Positions 17,727-25,970 of a DNA stretch of 64,000 bases are shown here, piece after piece. The notes beneath the pieces are model-generated. The model saw only the letters and a list, made by a program, of their open reading frames with translations, searched no databases and had not been told where the DNA came from. How positions within the stretch are numbered: position 1 is the first letter of the stretch; the number at the start of each line of letters is the position of its first letter. The stretch is from Halorussus sp. MSC15.2 (GTDB lineage Archaea; Halobacteriota; Halobacteria; Halobacteriales; Haladaptataceae): NCBI RefSeq assembly GCF_010747475.1, contig NZ_VSLZ01000001.1:1240001-1304000 (forward strand), written 5' to 3'. A program made the translations under genes and the position numbers.

Positions 17727-18221
17727 GTGTCCCCAGATACCAACATAAATATCGGAGGAAAGGAACTCGACCCGGTCCGGGGCGGACTGCTGATGATAGT
17801 GGTCGGGATAGCCGTCGCTGGCTTCGGCGTCTACGACTACACCCAGCAGTCCGACGCGATATCGAACGCTGTCACCGTGAACGCGACGATTACCGGCACG
17901 TCCGTCGAATCGGTTCCCCAGCGCCGCGGCGGTCCCGATTACCGGCCGGAGGTCACGTTCGACTACCGCTACGAGGGAGAGTCCTACACGTCGAGCAATC
18001 TCTATCCGACTTCGTTCGCCTCGAACTACGATACGAAGTCGGCGGCCCAGTCGGCGATAGAGGGGTACGAAGCCGGCGACACGGTCACTGCGTACGTGAA
18101 TCCCGGCTCCCCGGGTAGCGCGTTCCTCAAGCAGAAGAAGTCGAACGGCCCGCTGAAAATCGCGGCGATAGGCGGGCTGTTGGTGCTCATCGGCGGCGCG
18201 TCCGTCCTCCGCGGCTCCTGA
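17727..18221 (+). CDS. DUF3592-type membrane protein
   Basis: The 164-residue protein has an N-terminal helix (RGGLLMIVVGIAVAGFGVYDY), an extracytoplasmic beta-rich middle (PEVTFDYRYEGESYTSSNLYP; YEAGDTVTAYVNPGSPGSAFL) and a C-terminal helix (LKIAAIGGLLVLIGG). That layout matches DUF3592 proteins, whose function is unknown. Start choice is uncertain: GTG 17727 fits the usual distance to the first helix. GTG 17706 upstream and ATG 17793 downstream are alternatives; a CATAAATAC sequence at 17712-17719 could be a TATA box for the latter. It stands alone on its strand. Confidence 0.72.
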   Translation: MSPDTNINIGGKELDPVRGGLLMIVVGIAVAGFGVYDYTQQSDAISNAVTVNATITGTSVESVPQRRGGPDYRPEVTFDYRYEGESYTSSNLYPTSFASNYDTKSAAQSAIEGYEAGDTVTAYVNPGSPGSAFLKQKKSNGPLKIAAIGGLLVLIGGASVLRGS

Positions 18222-18366
18222 CGAACGCGGCCCGACTGGTATCGCCCCCGGCCGACAGCGTGTCCGACCGACAGTGTACTCGACCGGGTTCGCGGGAACG
18301 TGAACGCGCCTGTGTCGGCAGTCCTCGTCTCCCCGTTCCGGAGCGGACTGCGTCGGTCCGTCCGAC

Positions 18367-19557
18367 CTACTGGTTCCACGGCGCTTGGTCCGGGTCCACG
18401 AGACGCCGCCGCTCCTCGATGGCGTCGATTCGCTCCACGTCCTCGTCGTCCAGTTCCACGCCGAGACTGAGCCAGTTCTCACGGAGGTGGTCCTCGCTAG
18501 TGGCCTTCGGGATGGCGGTCACGTCTTTCTCGCGAAGCCACGCGAGGCTGACCTGCTGGGGCGTCGCGTCGTGTTTGTCGGCGACCACCTGCAACGCCTC
18601 GACGTCGGCCACCTCGCCGCGGGCGATGGGGGAGTAGGCCACCAGTTCCACGTCCACGTCGTCCTGCGCGCAGAACTGCCGGAGTTCGGTCTGGGGAAGC
18701 AGCGGGTGCATCTCGACCTGATTGGCGAAGATGGGTTCCTCGGACACCTCGATGGCCTCCTCCAGCAGTTCGACCGTGAAGTTACTCACGCCGATTCGCT
18801 CGATGAGACCCTCTTGGCGGAGTTCCGCGAACGCTTCGAGAGTGTCGGTGGCCTCGTACTCCCCGGTCGGCCAGTGGACGTACAGCAGGTCCACGTACTC
18901 CACGCCGAGTCGGTCGAGGCTCTCCTCGGCGTTCGTCAGGACGTGGTCGTAGTCGAGGTTCTGGGGACCTATCTTCGTCGCCAGAAAGAGGTCCTCGCGT
19001 TCGATTCCGTACTCGTCCACGGCGTCGCCCACCGCGTCCTCGTTGTCGTAGCCCTCCGCGGTGTCGAGGTGGCGGTACCCCATCCGGAGCGCGGTCCGGA
19101 CGCTCTCGACGCACTCGTCGTAGTCGTCCATCTGGTAGGTGCCGAGACCGAACGTCGGCATCCCGTGGGTGGTCGGCGGCGAGAGCGCGGCGACCGCCTC
19201 GTCGATTCCGTCACCCTCGCGCTCCTCCTCGCGAACCTGCTCGCCGGAGACGCTCCCCATGGAACTGGGCTGGTCGGTAGCGCCCCCTGCGTCGGCGCTC
19301 TCGGTTCCTCCGGTGGCCGACTGGTCCGGCCCGCCGGGCATCGCTCGCTCGCGGATTTCGGCCGCCGCCTCGGTCAGCGTCCCCGCTCCCGCGCCGGTCT
19401 CCGCGTCGGCCGGTCCGTCCTCGCGCCGCTTGCCGAGCAGGAACCCCGCGGCGAAGGCGACGGCGAAGGGAAGCCCCTTCCGCAGGCGTCCACCGCGCCC
19501 GTTTCCTGCGCGCTCTCGGTCCCGTCTGTCGTCGCTCTCGGTCTGCCGTCTGAGCAT
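18367..19557 (-). CDS. Aldo/keto reductase with membrane-anchored N-terminal extension
   Basis: The C-terminal ~250 residues are a canonical aldo/keto reductase TIM barrel: PTFGLGTYQM, GYRHLDTAEGYDNEDAVGDAV (catalytic Asp/Tyr), DLFLATKIG (Lys), YVDLLYVHWP (His), and AIPKATSEDHLREN binding NADPH. It should reduce aldehydes or ketones. The unusual part is the first ~145 residues: a basic stretch, one hydrophobic helix (GLPFAVAFAAGFLLGKR) and a Gly/Ala/Glu-rich linker. Ordinary family members start directly at the barrel, so this one looks tethered to the membrane. If the start is internal (e.g. before GSVSGEQVR), the extension would be non-coding; there is no stop in between. Confidence 0.82.
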   Translation of the reverse strand: MLRRQTESDDRRDRERAGNGRGGRLRKGLPFAVAFAAGFLLGKRREDGPADAETGAGAGTLTEAAAEIRERAMPGGPDQSATGGTESADAGGATDQPSSMGSVSGEQVREEEREGDGIDEAVAALSPPTTHGMPTFGLGTYQMDDYDECVESVRTALRMGYRHLDTAEGYDNEDAVGDAVDEYGIEREDLFLATKIGPQNLDYDHVLTNAEESLDRLGVEYVDLLYVHWPTGEYEATDTLEAFAELRQEGLIERIGVSNFTVELLEEAIEVSEEPIFANQVEMHPLLPQTELRQFCAQDDVDVELVAYSPIARGEVADVEALQVVADKHDATPQQVSLAWLREKDVTAIPKATSEDHLRENWLSLGVELDDEDVERIDAIEERRRLVDPDQAPWNQ

Positions 19558-19711
19558 GGAATCCGAGTTCGACGGACGCACACTTGCCGGTTGTGGCAGT
19601 CGGGAGGAACACGGTTCGACGACGCCGATTTCCGGACCGGTGCGCTCCGGACGTCTCTTGCAGGGGTCGTGAGACCTAACCGGCGGGAGACGCAAGCCTA
19701 CGGCGTTCGTT

Positions 19712-20032
19712 ATGATAATCCGCATCTGGCACGGGTGGACGACGCCCGAGAACGCCGAGGAGTACGAGCAACTCGTCGTCGAAGAGAACTACGACACCAT
19801 CGCCGAGAGAACCGGCGACGGCTACCGGGGATTCGAAATCGCACGCCGTGAGCAGGACGGCGACGAAATCAAGTACGTCACTATCACGCGGTTCGACTCG
19901 TGGGACGCCGTCGAGGAGTTCGCGGGAGAGGACTACGAGGAGGCCTACGTCCCGCCGAAGGCACAGGAACTGCTCACCGATTACGACGAGCGCGTGGAAC
20001 ACTACGAAGTCCGAGACGGCGAGGAGGTCTGA
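19712..20032 (+). CDS. Antibiotic-biosynthesis-monooxygenase-like (ABM) protein
   Basis: The 106-residue protein has the dimeric alpha/beta-barrel pattern: an initial strand (IIRIWHGWTTPENAEEYEQLV), a middle YRGFEIARREQDGDEIKYVTITRFDSWDAVEEFAGED segment, and a helix ending in a C-terminal strand. Members include haem-degrading and quinone-forming monooxygenases, but many are of unknown function. The conserved TITRFDSWDAVEEF segment is characteristic of ABM-fold proteins. It is transcribed divergently from the aldo/keto reductase, so the two may be coregulated in redox or detoxification. Confidence 0.75.
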   Translation: MIIRIWHGWTTPENAEEYEQLVVEENYDTIAERTGDGYRGFEIARREQDGDEIKYVTITRFDSWDAVEEFAGEDYEEAYVPPKAQELLTDYDERVEHYEVRDGEEV

Positions 20033-20073
20033 GCGAGCGACCGCGGCCGTGCGAGCGTCAGCGGAACCCCGAC

Positions 20074-21243
20074 TCACACCTCGTCCAAGGCCGCGGCCAA
20101 GTCCGGAATCAGGTCGTCCGGACTCTCCAGTCCGACCGAGAGGCGGACGAGCGAATCGGAGATGCCCGCGGTCTCGCGCTCCGCCGGTGAGAGCGACGCC
20201 GCCGACATGCTCGCGGTGTGTTCGACCAGCGACTCCACGCCGCCGAGACTCATCGCGAGTTCGAACACGTCGAGTTCCTCGACGAACGCCCGGGTCTCGG
20301 CACCGTCGCCGTCGAGTTCGAACGTGACGACCCCGCCGTAGTTGTCCATCTGTCGGGCGGCGAGGTCGTGGTCGGGATGGCTCTGCAGTCCGGGGTAGTT
20401 GACGGCGGCGACCGACTCGTGGTCGGCGAGGAACGCCGCGACCTCCGTCGCGTTTCGCTGGTGGGACTCCATCCGCGCGGGGAGCGTCTTGAGGCCCCGG
20501 GCGACGAGGTAGCTATCGAACGGCGAGAGCGGTGCCCCGAGTACGTCACGGAGTACGAACCCGAACTGCTCGGCCAAGTCGGCGTCCCCGACCGCTATCG
20601 CACCGCCGACCGAATCGGTGTGGCCGTTCACGAACTTCGTGGTGCTGAGGACCGACACGTCGGCACCGAGGTCCAACGGGCGCTGCGCGTACGGCGTGGC
20701 GAACGTGTTGTCCACGACGAGGGTCGCGCCGTGTTCCTCGGTCAGTTCTCCGACGGCTTCGATATCACAGAGTTTCAGCAGCGGGTTCGTCGGCGATTCC
20801 ATCCAGACGAGTTCCGCGGACGGTCCGAGCGCGTCGGCGACGTTCTCGGGGTCGGTCGCATCGACGTAGCTCACCTCGACGCCGAACCCGGTCAGGAACT
20901 CGTCGAACAGTTGCTTCGTGCCGCCGAACAGCGAGTCGGCGGCGACGACGCGGTCGCCCGGACTCAGTAGCGACAGACACACAGTGGAGACCGTCGCCAT
21001 CCCCGACGACGCGGCGAACACGCGGGCCGCGTTCGACAGGTCCGCGAGTCGGTCTTCGAGGCGGTCCCGTGTCGGGTTGCTGTGCCGGGTGTAGGTGTAC
21101 CCCTCCTCTGGATACCCCGCGGAGTCCAGTCCGAACGTCGCCGAGAGGTGAATCGGCGTGACCACGTCCTTCGTGTCGGCCTGCGGTCTCTCTTCCCCCG
21201 CGCCGACTGCGATACTCTCGAAATCGTATTGGTCGTCAGTCAT
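20074..21243 (-). CDS. Cystathionine gamma-synthase/lyase family PLP enzyme
   Basis: The 389-residue protein belongs to the Cys/Met-metabolism PLP family. Motifs are YTYTRHSNPTRDRLE, FAASSGMATVSTV, PTNPLLKLCDIEAV, VVDNTFATPYAQRPLDLGADVSVLSTTKFVNGHTD (PLP Lys in STTK) and SLGGVESLVEHTASM. Reactions in the family include gamma-replacement of homoserine esters to cystathionine or homocysteine and cystathionine cleavage; which one applies is not decidable by eye. ATG 21243 is preferred to an upstream TTG at 21258. It lies 89 bp downstream of aroA on the same strand. Confidence 0.92.
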   Translation of the reverse strand: MTDDQYDFESIAVGAGEERPQADTKDVVTPIHLSATFGLDSAGYPEEGYTYTRHSNPTRDRLEDRLADLSNAARVFAASSGMATVSTVCLSLLSPGDRVVAADSLFGGTKQLFDEFLTGFGVEVSYVDATDPENVADALGPSAELVWMESPTNPLLKLCDIEAVGELTEEHGATLVVDNTFATPYAQRPLDLGADVSVLSTTKFVNGHTDSVGGAIAVGDADLAEQFGFVLRDVLGAPLSPFDSYLVARGLKTLPARMESHQRNATEVAAFLADHESVAAVNYPGLQSHPDHDLAARQMDNYGGVVTFELDGDGAETRAFVEELDVFELAMSLGGVESLVEHTASMSAASLSPAERETAGISDSLVRLSVGLESPDDLIPDLAAALDEV

Positions 21244-21331
21244 TCGTACACTCGTCAAACTCCTCTCTTCATTGTCATAAATGCCGGTCGTTCGACCGCC
21301 GGGCGCCGTCGCCGGACGGTGCGCTTCCGGA

Positions 21332-22692
21332 CTACCGATTCACGGTCGCGCCGAGTTCGTACAGCATCTCGAAGAAGTTGGGGAACGACACGTCCACGTG
21401 TTCGCCCCCGGCTATCGTCGTGGGACCGTCGGCCGCGAGCGCCGCCACCGACAGCGCCATCACGATTCGGTGGTCGCCGCGGCGTCCACCTCGCCGCCGG
21501 TCAGGTCGCTCTCGTCGCCGGCCACGGTCAGGGTATCCTCGGTCTCCTCGGTCTCCGCGCCGAGTTTCGCCAGTTCCTCGGCCATCGCGGACACCCGGTC
21601 GGTCTCCTTGTACCGGACGTGCTCGCAGTTGACGATGCGGGTCTCGCCGTCCGCGACCGCGCCGAGCGCCGCGATGGTCGGCAGGAGGTCGGGGGTGTCG
21701 CCCACGTCCACTTCGACGCCAGAGAGCGACGAGCGCTCGACGGTTATCACGCCGTCGTCGCGGTTCCAGTCCACGTCCGCGCCCATCCGCCCGAGGACGC
21801 CGACTATCTTCGAGTCGCCCTGCGCGCTCGGGTACGCGCCGCCCACGCGGACCGCCGCGTCCTCGTCGGCCGCGACCGCGCCGGCCCCGAGCAGGTACGA
21901 AATCGAGGAGAAGTCGCCGGGAACGTGGTACTCGCCGTCCTCGGGTTCGTAGAACTGACCGCCCTCGACGTAGTAGGTGCCGCCGCCCGCACCCTCGTCA
22001 CCGTCTGCGTCCCCACTGTCGCCCGGGTTCTCACCGTCTCCCCGGCCGCCGAGGTTCCGCTTCCCGGCTTCGACGCCGAACTCGTCCAGCAGTTCGAGGG
22101 TGATATCGACGTAGGGCGCGGACTTGAGTTCGGTTTCGAGTTCGACTTCGACTCCCTCGTCGGTGACCGCTCCGGCCATCAGCAGGGCCGTGACGAACTG
22201 CGAGGAGACGTCGCCGGGCATCGACACCGACCCGCCGGAGACAGGGCCGCCGACGACCAAGGGGGCCTGCCCGTTCGCGCGAGTGCTCTCGGCCCGACCG
22301 CCCAACTCCTCGACTGCTTCGAGTAACGGTCCGTGGGGCCGCGAGCGCAGCGACCCGTCGCCCGTCAGGACCGTGAGACCGTCGGCCAGCGCCGCGGCCG
22401 CCGTGACGAGTCGCATGGTCGTCCCGCTGTTCGCGCAGTCGAGCACGTCGCCGGGCACCTCGGGTCGCCCGTCGAACCCGTCCACGTCGAGGTGGTCTGA
22501 TTCGCGGGTCACGCTCCCGCCGAAGGCCTCCACCGCGCGCATCGTCGCCTTCGTGTCGGCGCTCAGGAGGGGGTCGTAGACGAGCGCACCGCCGGAGTAG
22601 CCCGCGGCCAGAATCGCCCGGTGTGTGTAACTCTTCGAGGAGGGCGCGCGTGCTCTCCCCGAGAGCGTCGATGGTTCGATTTCTACGTCCAT
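21332..22692 (-). pseudogene. aroA: EPSP synthase with a single-base frameshift near the 3' end
   Basis: Joins shikimate-3-phosphate and PEP to 5-enolpyruvylshikimate-3-phosphate. The first frame encodes the N-terminal domain ([39 protein letters not shown]) and most of the second, then hits a stop at 21460 after [12 protein letters not shown]. Adding one base at about 21483 continues as [17 protein letters not shown] and [12 protein letters not shown] to a TAG at 21332-21334, the expected AroA C-terminus including the DHRI motif. Corrected length is 453 aa. An acidic Gly/Asp insert (roughly residues 216-240) looks haloarchaeal. The gene is essential for aromatic synthesis, so sequencing error is more likely than inactivation. 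Confidence 0.88.
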
Positions 22693-22783
22693 GTCCGGCC
22701 CGACGGGTCGGGGGCGTATCAGAATACCGGAGGTGGCAGATTCCCGGACCCGCGGGGGTCACCGGCAAGCGGTGACCTCCCCG

Positions 22784-23232
22784 TTACCGGACCACCGTCA
22801 CGGGCACCGTCGCCCGCCCGACGATGTCCTTGGCGGTGCTGCCGACCAGTCCCTCGTACTCCTCGGAGAGTCCCCGGTGGCCGACGAAGATGGCGTCGAA
22901 CTCCTCGTCGTCGGCGTACTCGGTGATGGCATCGACCGGTTCGCCGTAGAGCATCCCCGTCTCGACCTCGACGCCGGTCTCGTCGCCGATTTCGGCCGCC
23001 TCGTCGAGCGTCCGCTGGGCCTCCGCCTCGGCGTCCTCGATGTCTTCGGAGACGAGTTCGTCGGCGGTCTCCTGATAGCTCATCGGCGGGTCGTCCCCGC
23101 CGTGAAGAACTGCTCGGGGACGACCACGCTGATGGCGATTACCGTCGCGCCGGTCGCGGCCGCCTGCTCGACCGCGTACCGGAGCGCGTCCATGCTGGGT
23201 TCGGAGCCATCGACCGCGACGAGGTACTTCAT
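22784..23232 (-). pseudogene. Universal stress protein UspA, split by a one-base frameshift
   Basis: The N-terminal half (MKYLVAVDGSEPSMDALRYA..ATVIAISVVVPEQFFTAG) ends in one frame at TGA near 23080. The second half (MSYQETADELVSEDIEDAEAE..FDAIFVGHRGLSEEYEGLVGST..ATVPVTVVR) continues in another frame. Adding one base in the C run at 23095-23098 joins them into a normal 149-residue UspA fold with the GHRG-x9-GST nucleotide-binding motif. USPs bind ATP and help survive stress. The length of 449 nt is one short of a whole number of codons, as expected. Most likely a homopolymer sequencing error. Confidence 0.85.
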
Positions 23233-23315
23233 GGTGAATCGTTCGGCGCGAGCGATGATTTGGATTGTGGCCCGCCGAGCGAGTCGGGACCGAGCGAACT
23301 GCCTCACGACTCGCG

Positions 23316-23614
23316 CTATCGTTCGTGGCGTTCGCGACTCCGCTCTTCCGGGGCGGTTCGGCGCTCCCCCGATTCGGTCCGGCCCTCCATCGCGTCGGCG
23401 ATCGCTCGACAGCGCCGACGAACCGGGCCGCGAGGTGGAAGAACCGCCAGAGCAGGTAGGCCCCGAACAGCCAGACCACGAAGGCCACGCCGAGGAGCGG
23501 GCGCGTCGCGATTAGGAGGCTGTACAGGACGACGAGGAGCGCGACGACCCCGAGCGCGATTCGGAGTGCGGTCGAGGGTTCGCGCGCTCGCTTCGAAGGT
23601 TGGTCGGGCGACAT
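23316..23614 (-). pseudogene. Small membrane protein with one-base frameshift
   Basis: ATG 23614 opens MSPDQPSKRAREPSTALRI followed by two hydrophobic segments (ALGVVALLVVLYSLLI; LLGVAFVVWLFGAYLLW) and FFHLAARFVGAVER. The frame then turns into basic nonsense. In the next frame the sequence continues IADAMEGRTESGERRTAPEERSRE to a TAG at 23316-23318, an amphipathic and charged tail often seen on small haloarchaeal membrane proteins. One base added near 23403 gives 99 residues. Function unknown. It lies 83 bp upstream of the UspA gene on the same strand. Confidence 0.65.
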
Positions 23615-23696
23615 ATCTGCGGCGTCGAACGCCCGGACCGAATAGCTTGGGATGCGCCGGAGAAAGTATTTACAGCGTCGCCGAGAGTCGCCGGAC

Positions 23697-24329
23697 GTGC
23701 CACCGTCGAGACGCCGACCTGACGGGTCGCCCAACTCCGCCGCGCGTCGGTCGCCGAGACGCCGCGTCCTCCGCCTCGGCGCGGTCGCCCTCGCGGGGTC
23801 GCTCGCCGGATGTGCGTCCGGACTGCTCCGCGAGGAGGCCGACGAGACGCCCGTCGAATCGACCGAGAGCACCGCGGAACCGCGCGAGACGACCGGCGAA
23901 CCCCACGAGACGGGGACCGACGCCCCCGAATCGAGGACCTCCGACGAACCCACGACCCACCCGGTCGGCGTCGATACGTCGCTCCCGGAGGGGTCAGTCG
24001 AGTTCCCCGACGGGCCGAAGTCCCGGCCCGAGCGCCCGGCGGTCCCGACCGCCGAGTCGGTCGATGCCTACGTCGAGACGTTCGAGCGCCGGTACGTCTA
24101 CAACCAACTCTCCCGCGACGAATCGACCGCGGTCAGTGTCGAGTGCGGCGTCGATTCGGTCGCGGCGTACGGCGACGGCTTCCGAGTCGTCGCGTGGTGT
24201 TCGGCGTCGGCCAGCACCGGCGAGGGCGCGACGACACTCCACGCCGACTACTTCACGCAGTACGCCACCTACTTCGTCGGCCCGAACTCGACGGTCAGAC
24301 GTGACGGACGGTCCGAGGCGCGGGAGTGA
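23697..24329 (+). CDS. Tat lipoprotein, unknown function
   Basis: The 210-residue protein carries a twin-Arg region and lipobox (PRRRVLRLGAVALAGSLAGCASG), so it is exported by Tat and lipid-anchored. A ~70-residue Glu/Thr-rich, probably disordered linker follows, then a ~100-residue globular domain (SVDAYVETFERRYVYNQLSRDES; VVAWCSASASTGEGATTLHADYFTQYATYFVG) found on other haloarchaeal lipoproteins but without known function. I choose GTG 23697 because TATTTA at 23667-23672 lies 25-30 bases upstream; an in-frame ATG at 23652 would add 15 basic residues. It precedes the peptidase gene by 101 bp. Confidence 0.75.
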   Translation: MPPSRRRPDGSPNSAARRSPRRRVLRLGAVALAGSLAGCASGLLREEADETPVESTESTAEPRETTGEPHETGTDAPESRTSDEPTTHPVGVDTSLPEGSVEFPDGPKSRPERPAVPTAESVDAYVETFERRYVYNQLSRDESTAVSVECGVDSVAAYGDGFRVVAWCSASASTGEGATTLHADYFTQYATYFVGPNSTVRRDGRSEARE

Positions 24330-24430
24330 GGTCGGAACGCGAGGTCTGGACACGAGCGCCGCCGAGTCACATCTCCGCACCTCGTTCCGGAACCCGTATC
24401 GTTTTGCCGTTCGCGCGGCTTTCGGTTGGT

Positions 24431-25606
24431 ATGAACCCCGACCTGTCACCGCTCACGGACTCGCTGGCCGAGACCGGCGTGGACGGCTACTTGCTCGACG
24501 CCGACTCGGGCGACTCCGACCAGTTGTACCTCTCGGGCTTCGACGCGCCCGACGCGTTCGTCACGCTCTACACACCGGAGGAGACCGCTCTCCTCGTCTC
24601 GGGACTGGAGTACGGCCGCGCGAAGTCCGAGAGTCGGGCGGACGAGGTGGCCCGCCTCGCCGACTACGACTTTCCCGAACTTGTGAGCGAACACGGCCGG
24701 AGCGAAGCGAAACAGCGCGCGGTCGCCGCGTTCCTCGCCGACCGCGGCGTCGAGTCGGTCGCCGCGCCCGAGCGCTTCCCGCTGGGGACCGCCGACGGAC
24801 TGCGCGAGCAGGGCGTCTCGGTCGAGGTACTGGACGAGGACGTGGTGACCCAGATTCGCGCGACGAAGAGCGACGAGGAGGTCGAACACGTCCACGAGGC
24901 CCAGCGCGCCAACGAGGCCGCGATGCGGGCCGCCGAGGAGATGCTGGCCGACGCCAGCGTCGAGGGCGGCACGCTCTACTACGACGGCGAGGTCCTGACT
25001 AGCGAGCGCGTCAAGGAGGAGATAGAGGTCACGCTCCTGCGCCACGGGTGCGGACTGGACGAGACCATCGTCGCCTGCGGCGCGGACGCCGCCGGGCCGC
25101 ACAACCGCGGGAGCGGTCCGCTCGAAGCGGGCGAGACCATCGTCATCGACATCTTCCCCCGGAACAAGGCGACCAAGTACCACGGCGACATGACCCGGAC
25201 GTTCGTCGTGGGCGAACCGAGCGAGGAGGTCCGGCGGCGCTACGACGACACCCGCGAGGCGTTCGAGGCCGCGCTCGACGCGCTGGAACCCGGCGTCACC
25301 GGGAAGGCGGTCCACGACGCGGTCTGCGACGTGTACGAGGAGAAGGGGTACGACACCCTCCGGAGCGACTCCGCGGCCGAGACGGGGTTCATCCACAGCA
25401 CGGGCCACGGCATCGGTCTCGACGTTCACGAACTCCCCCGCGTCAGTCCCGACGGCGGCGAACTGCGACCGGGTCACGTCGTCACCATCGAACCCGGTCT
25501 CTACGACCCCGAGGTCGGCGGCATCCGCATCGAGGACCTCGTCGTCGTCACCGAGGACGGCTACGAGAACCTGACGGACTACCCGATTCAGTTGCAGGTC
25601 GAGTAG
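24431..25606 (+). CDS. M24 family Xaa-Pro dipeptidase/aminopeptidase
   Basis: The 391-residue protein has an N-terminal creatinase-like domain (MNPDLSPLTDSLAETGVDGYLL) and a C-terminal pita-bread metallopeptidase domain. The five metal ligands are visible: Asp in TIVIDIFPRN, Asp in YHGDMTRTF, His in HSTGHGIGLDVHE, Glu in TIEPGLYDP, and Glu in GGIRIEDLVVV. It should cleave Xaa-Pro bonds in the cytoplasm, recycling proline peptides, with Mn or Co. ATG 24431 fits the usual N-terminus. The gene ends just before the tRNA-Ser region. Confidence 0.93.
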   Translation: MNPDLSPLTDSLAETGVDGYLLDADSGDSDQLYLSGFDAPDAFVTLYTPEETALLVSGLEYGRAKSESRADEVARLADYDFPELVSEHGRSEAKQRAVAAFLADRGVESVAAPERFPLGTADGLREQGVSVEVLDEDVVTQIRATKSDEEVEHVHEAQRANEAAMRAAEEMLADASVEGGTLYYDGEVLTSERVKEEIEVTLLRHGCGLDETIVACGADAAGPHNRGSGPLEAGETIVIDIFPRNKATKYHGDMTRTFVVGEPSEEVRRRYDDTREAFEAALDALEPGVTGKAVHDAVCDVYEEKGYDTLRSDSAAETGFIHSTGHGIGLDVHELPRVSPDGGELRPGHVVTIEPGLYDPEVGGIRIEDLVVVTEDGYENLTDYPIQLQVE

Positions 25607-25685
25607 GCGCGTCTTCTTTCGGTCAAATCGGACGCTCGCGGTGGGGCGAGCGGAGACACCGCTCGCGGACAGGTCGTCGGAAAAG

Positions 25686-25706
25686 CGGTGGGATTGGGAT
25701 TTGAAC
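25686..25706 (-). repeat. Duplicate of the tRNA-Ser 3' end (candidate att remnant)
   Basis: Twenty-one bases here are identical to the tRNA-Ser 3' terminal segment at 25845-25865 (discriminator, acceptor 3' strand and part of the T-arm), in the same orientation and 159 bp away. The 5' half of the T-stem is not preserved, so this is not a second tRNA. Direct repeats of a tRNA 3' end are what tRNA-targeting integrases leave at element borders. No integrase remains in the short interval. Confidence 0.6.
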
Positions 25707-25716
25707 TACGCCGAGA

Positions 25717-25757
25717 CGGTCCGGGCGTGCGGCGCTCCGCGCCGGTCCGGGCGTGCG
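25717..25757. repeat. 15-bp tandem repeat with inner hairpin
   Basis: CGGTCCGGGCGTGCG occurs at 25717-25731 and again at 25743-25757, separated by a perfect hairpin GGCGC-TCC-GCGCC. Flanking GAGACG and CGTCTC (about 25713 and 25760) are complementary, so the whole unit could fold. It lies inside the interval bounded by the duplicated tRNA-Ser 3' end. Confidence 0.5.
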
Positions 25758-25800
25758 ACTCGTCTCCTTCAAATCCGATTCGAATCAGGCGCTCACTAGT

Positions 25801-25823
25801 GGCGAACACACGAGGTGTTCGCC
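25801..25823. other. Perfect 9-bp hairpin
   Basis: GGCGAACAC-ACGAG-GTGTTCGCC forms a nine-pair stem with a five-base loop. It lies just past the tRNA-Ser 3' end on the minus strand and may shape 3' processing or termination. No T-run follows on the minus strand. Confidence 0.45.
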
Positions 25824-25844
25824 GGGTCGTGAGCACCAGAAGTA

Positions 25845-25927
25845 CGGTGGGATTGGGATTTGAACCCAAGAGGCATGACGCCACCTGCTTTCAAGGCAGG
25901 CGCAATAGGCCGCTCTGCCATCCCACC
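25845..25927 (-). tRNA. tRNA-Ser (anticodon UGA)
   Basis: Read on the minus strand this folds as a class II tRNA. The acceptor GGTGGGA pairs with TCCCACC. The anticodon stem CCTGC/GCAGG holds the loop CTTGAAA with anticodon UGA, which reads UCA serine codons. A long variable arm follows (TGGCGTCATGCCTCTT region), then the T-arm with TTCAAAT. The discriminator base is G, as expected for serine tRNAs. CCA is not encoded. Length is 83 nt. Confidence 0.93.
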
Positions 25928-25970
25928 GCGCGGTGAGACGTTTTCCCTCGGTCGTCTAAGAACTGTCGGT

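Noticed and set aside
18367-19725. A still longer aldo/keto reductase starting near 19725
   Set aside because: The extra ~56 residues overlap the divergent ABM gene start and look like reversed promoter sequence; ATG 19557 is better.
25717-25757. A CRISPR repeat pair
   Set aside because: Only two 15-base copies with an 11-base hairpin spacer and no cas genes.
25686-25768. A second tRNA-Ser gene
   Set aside because: Only the 3' terminal 21 bases match; the T-stem, anticodon arm and 5' acceptor strand are absent.
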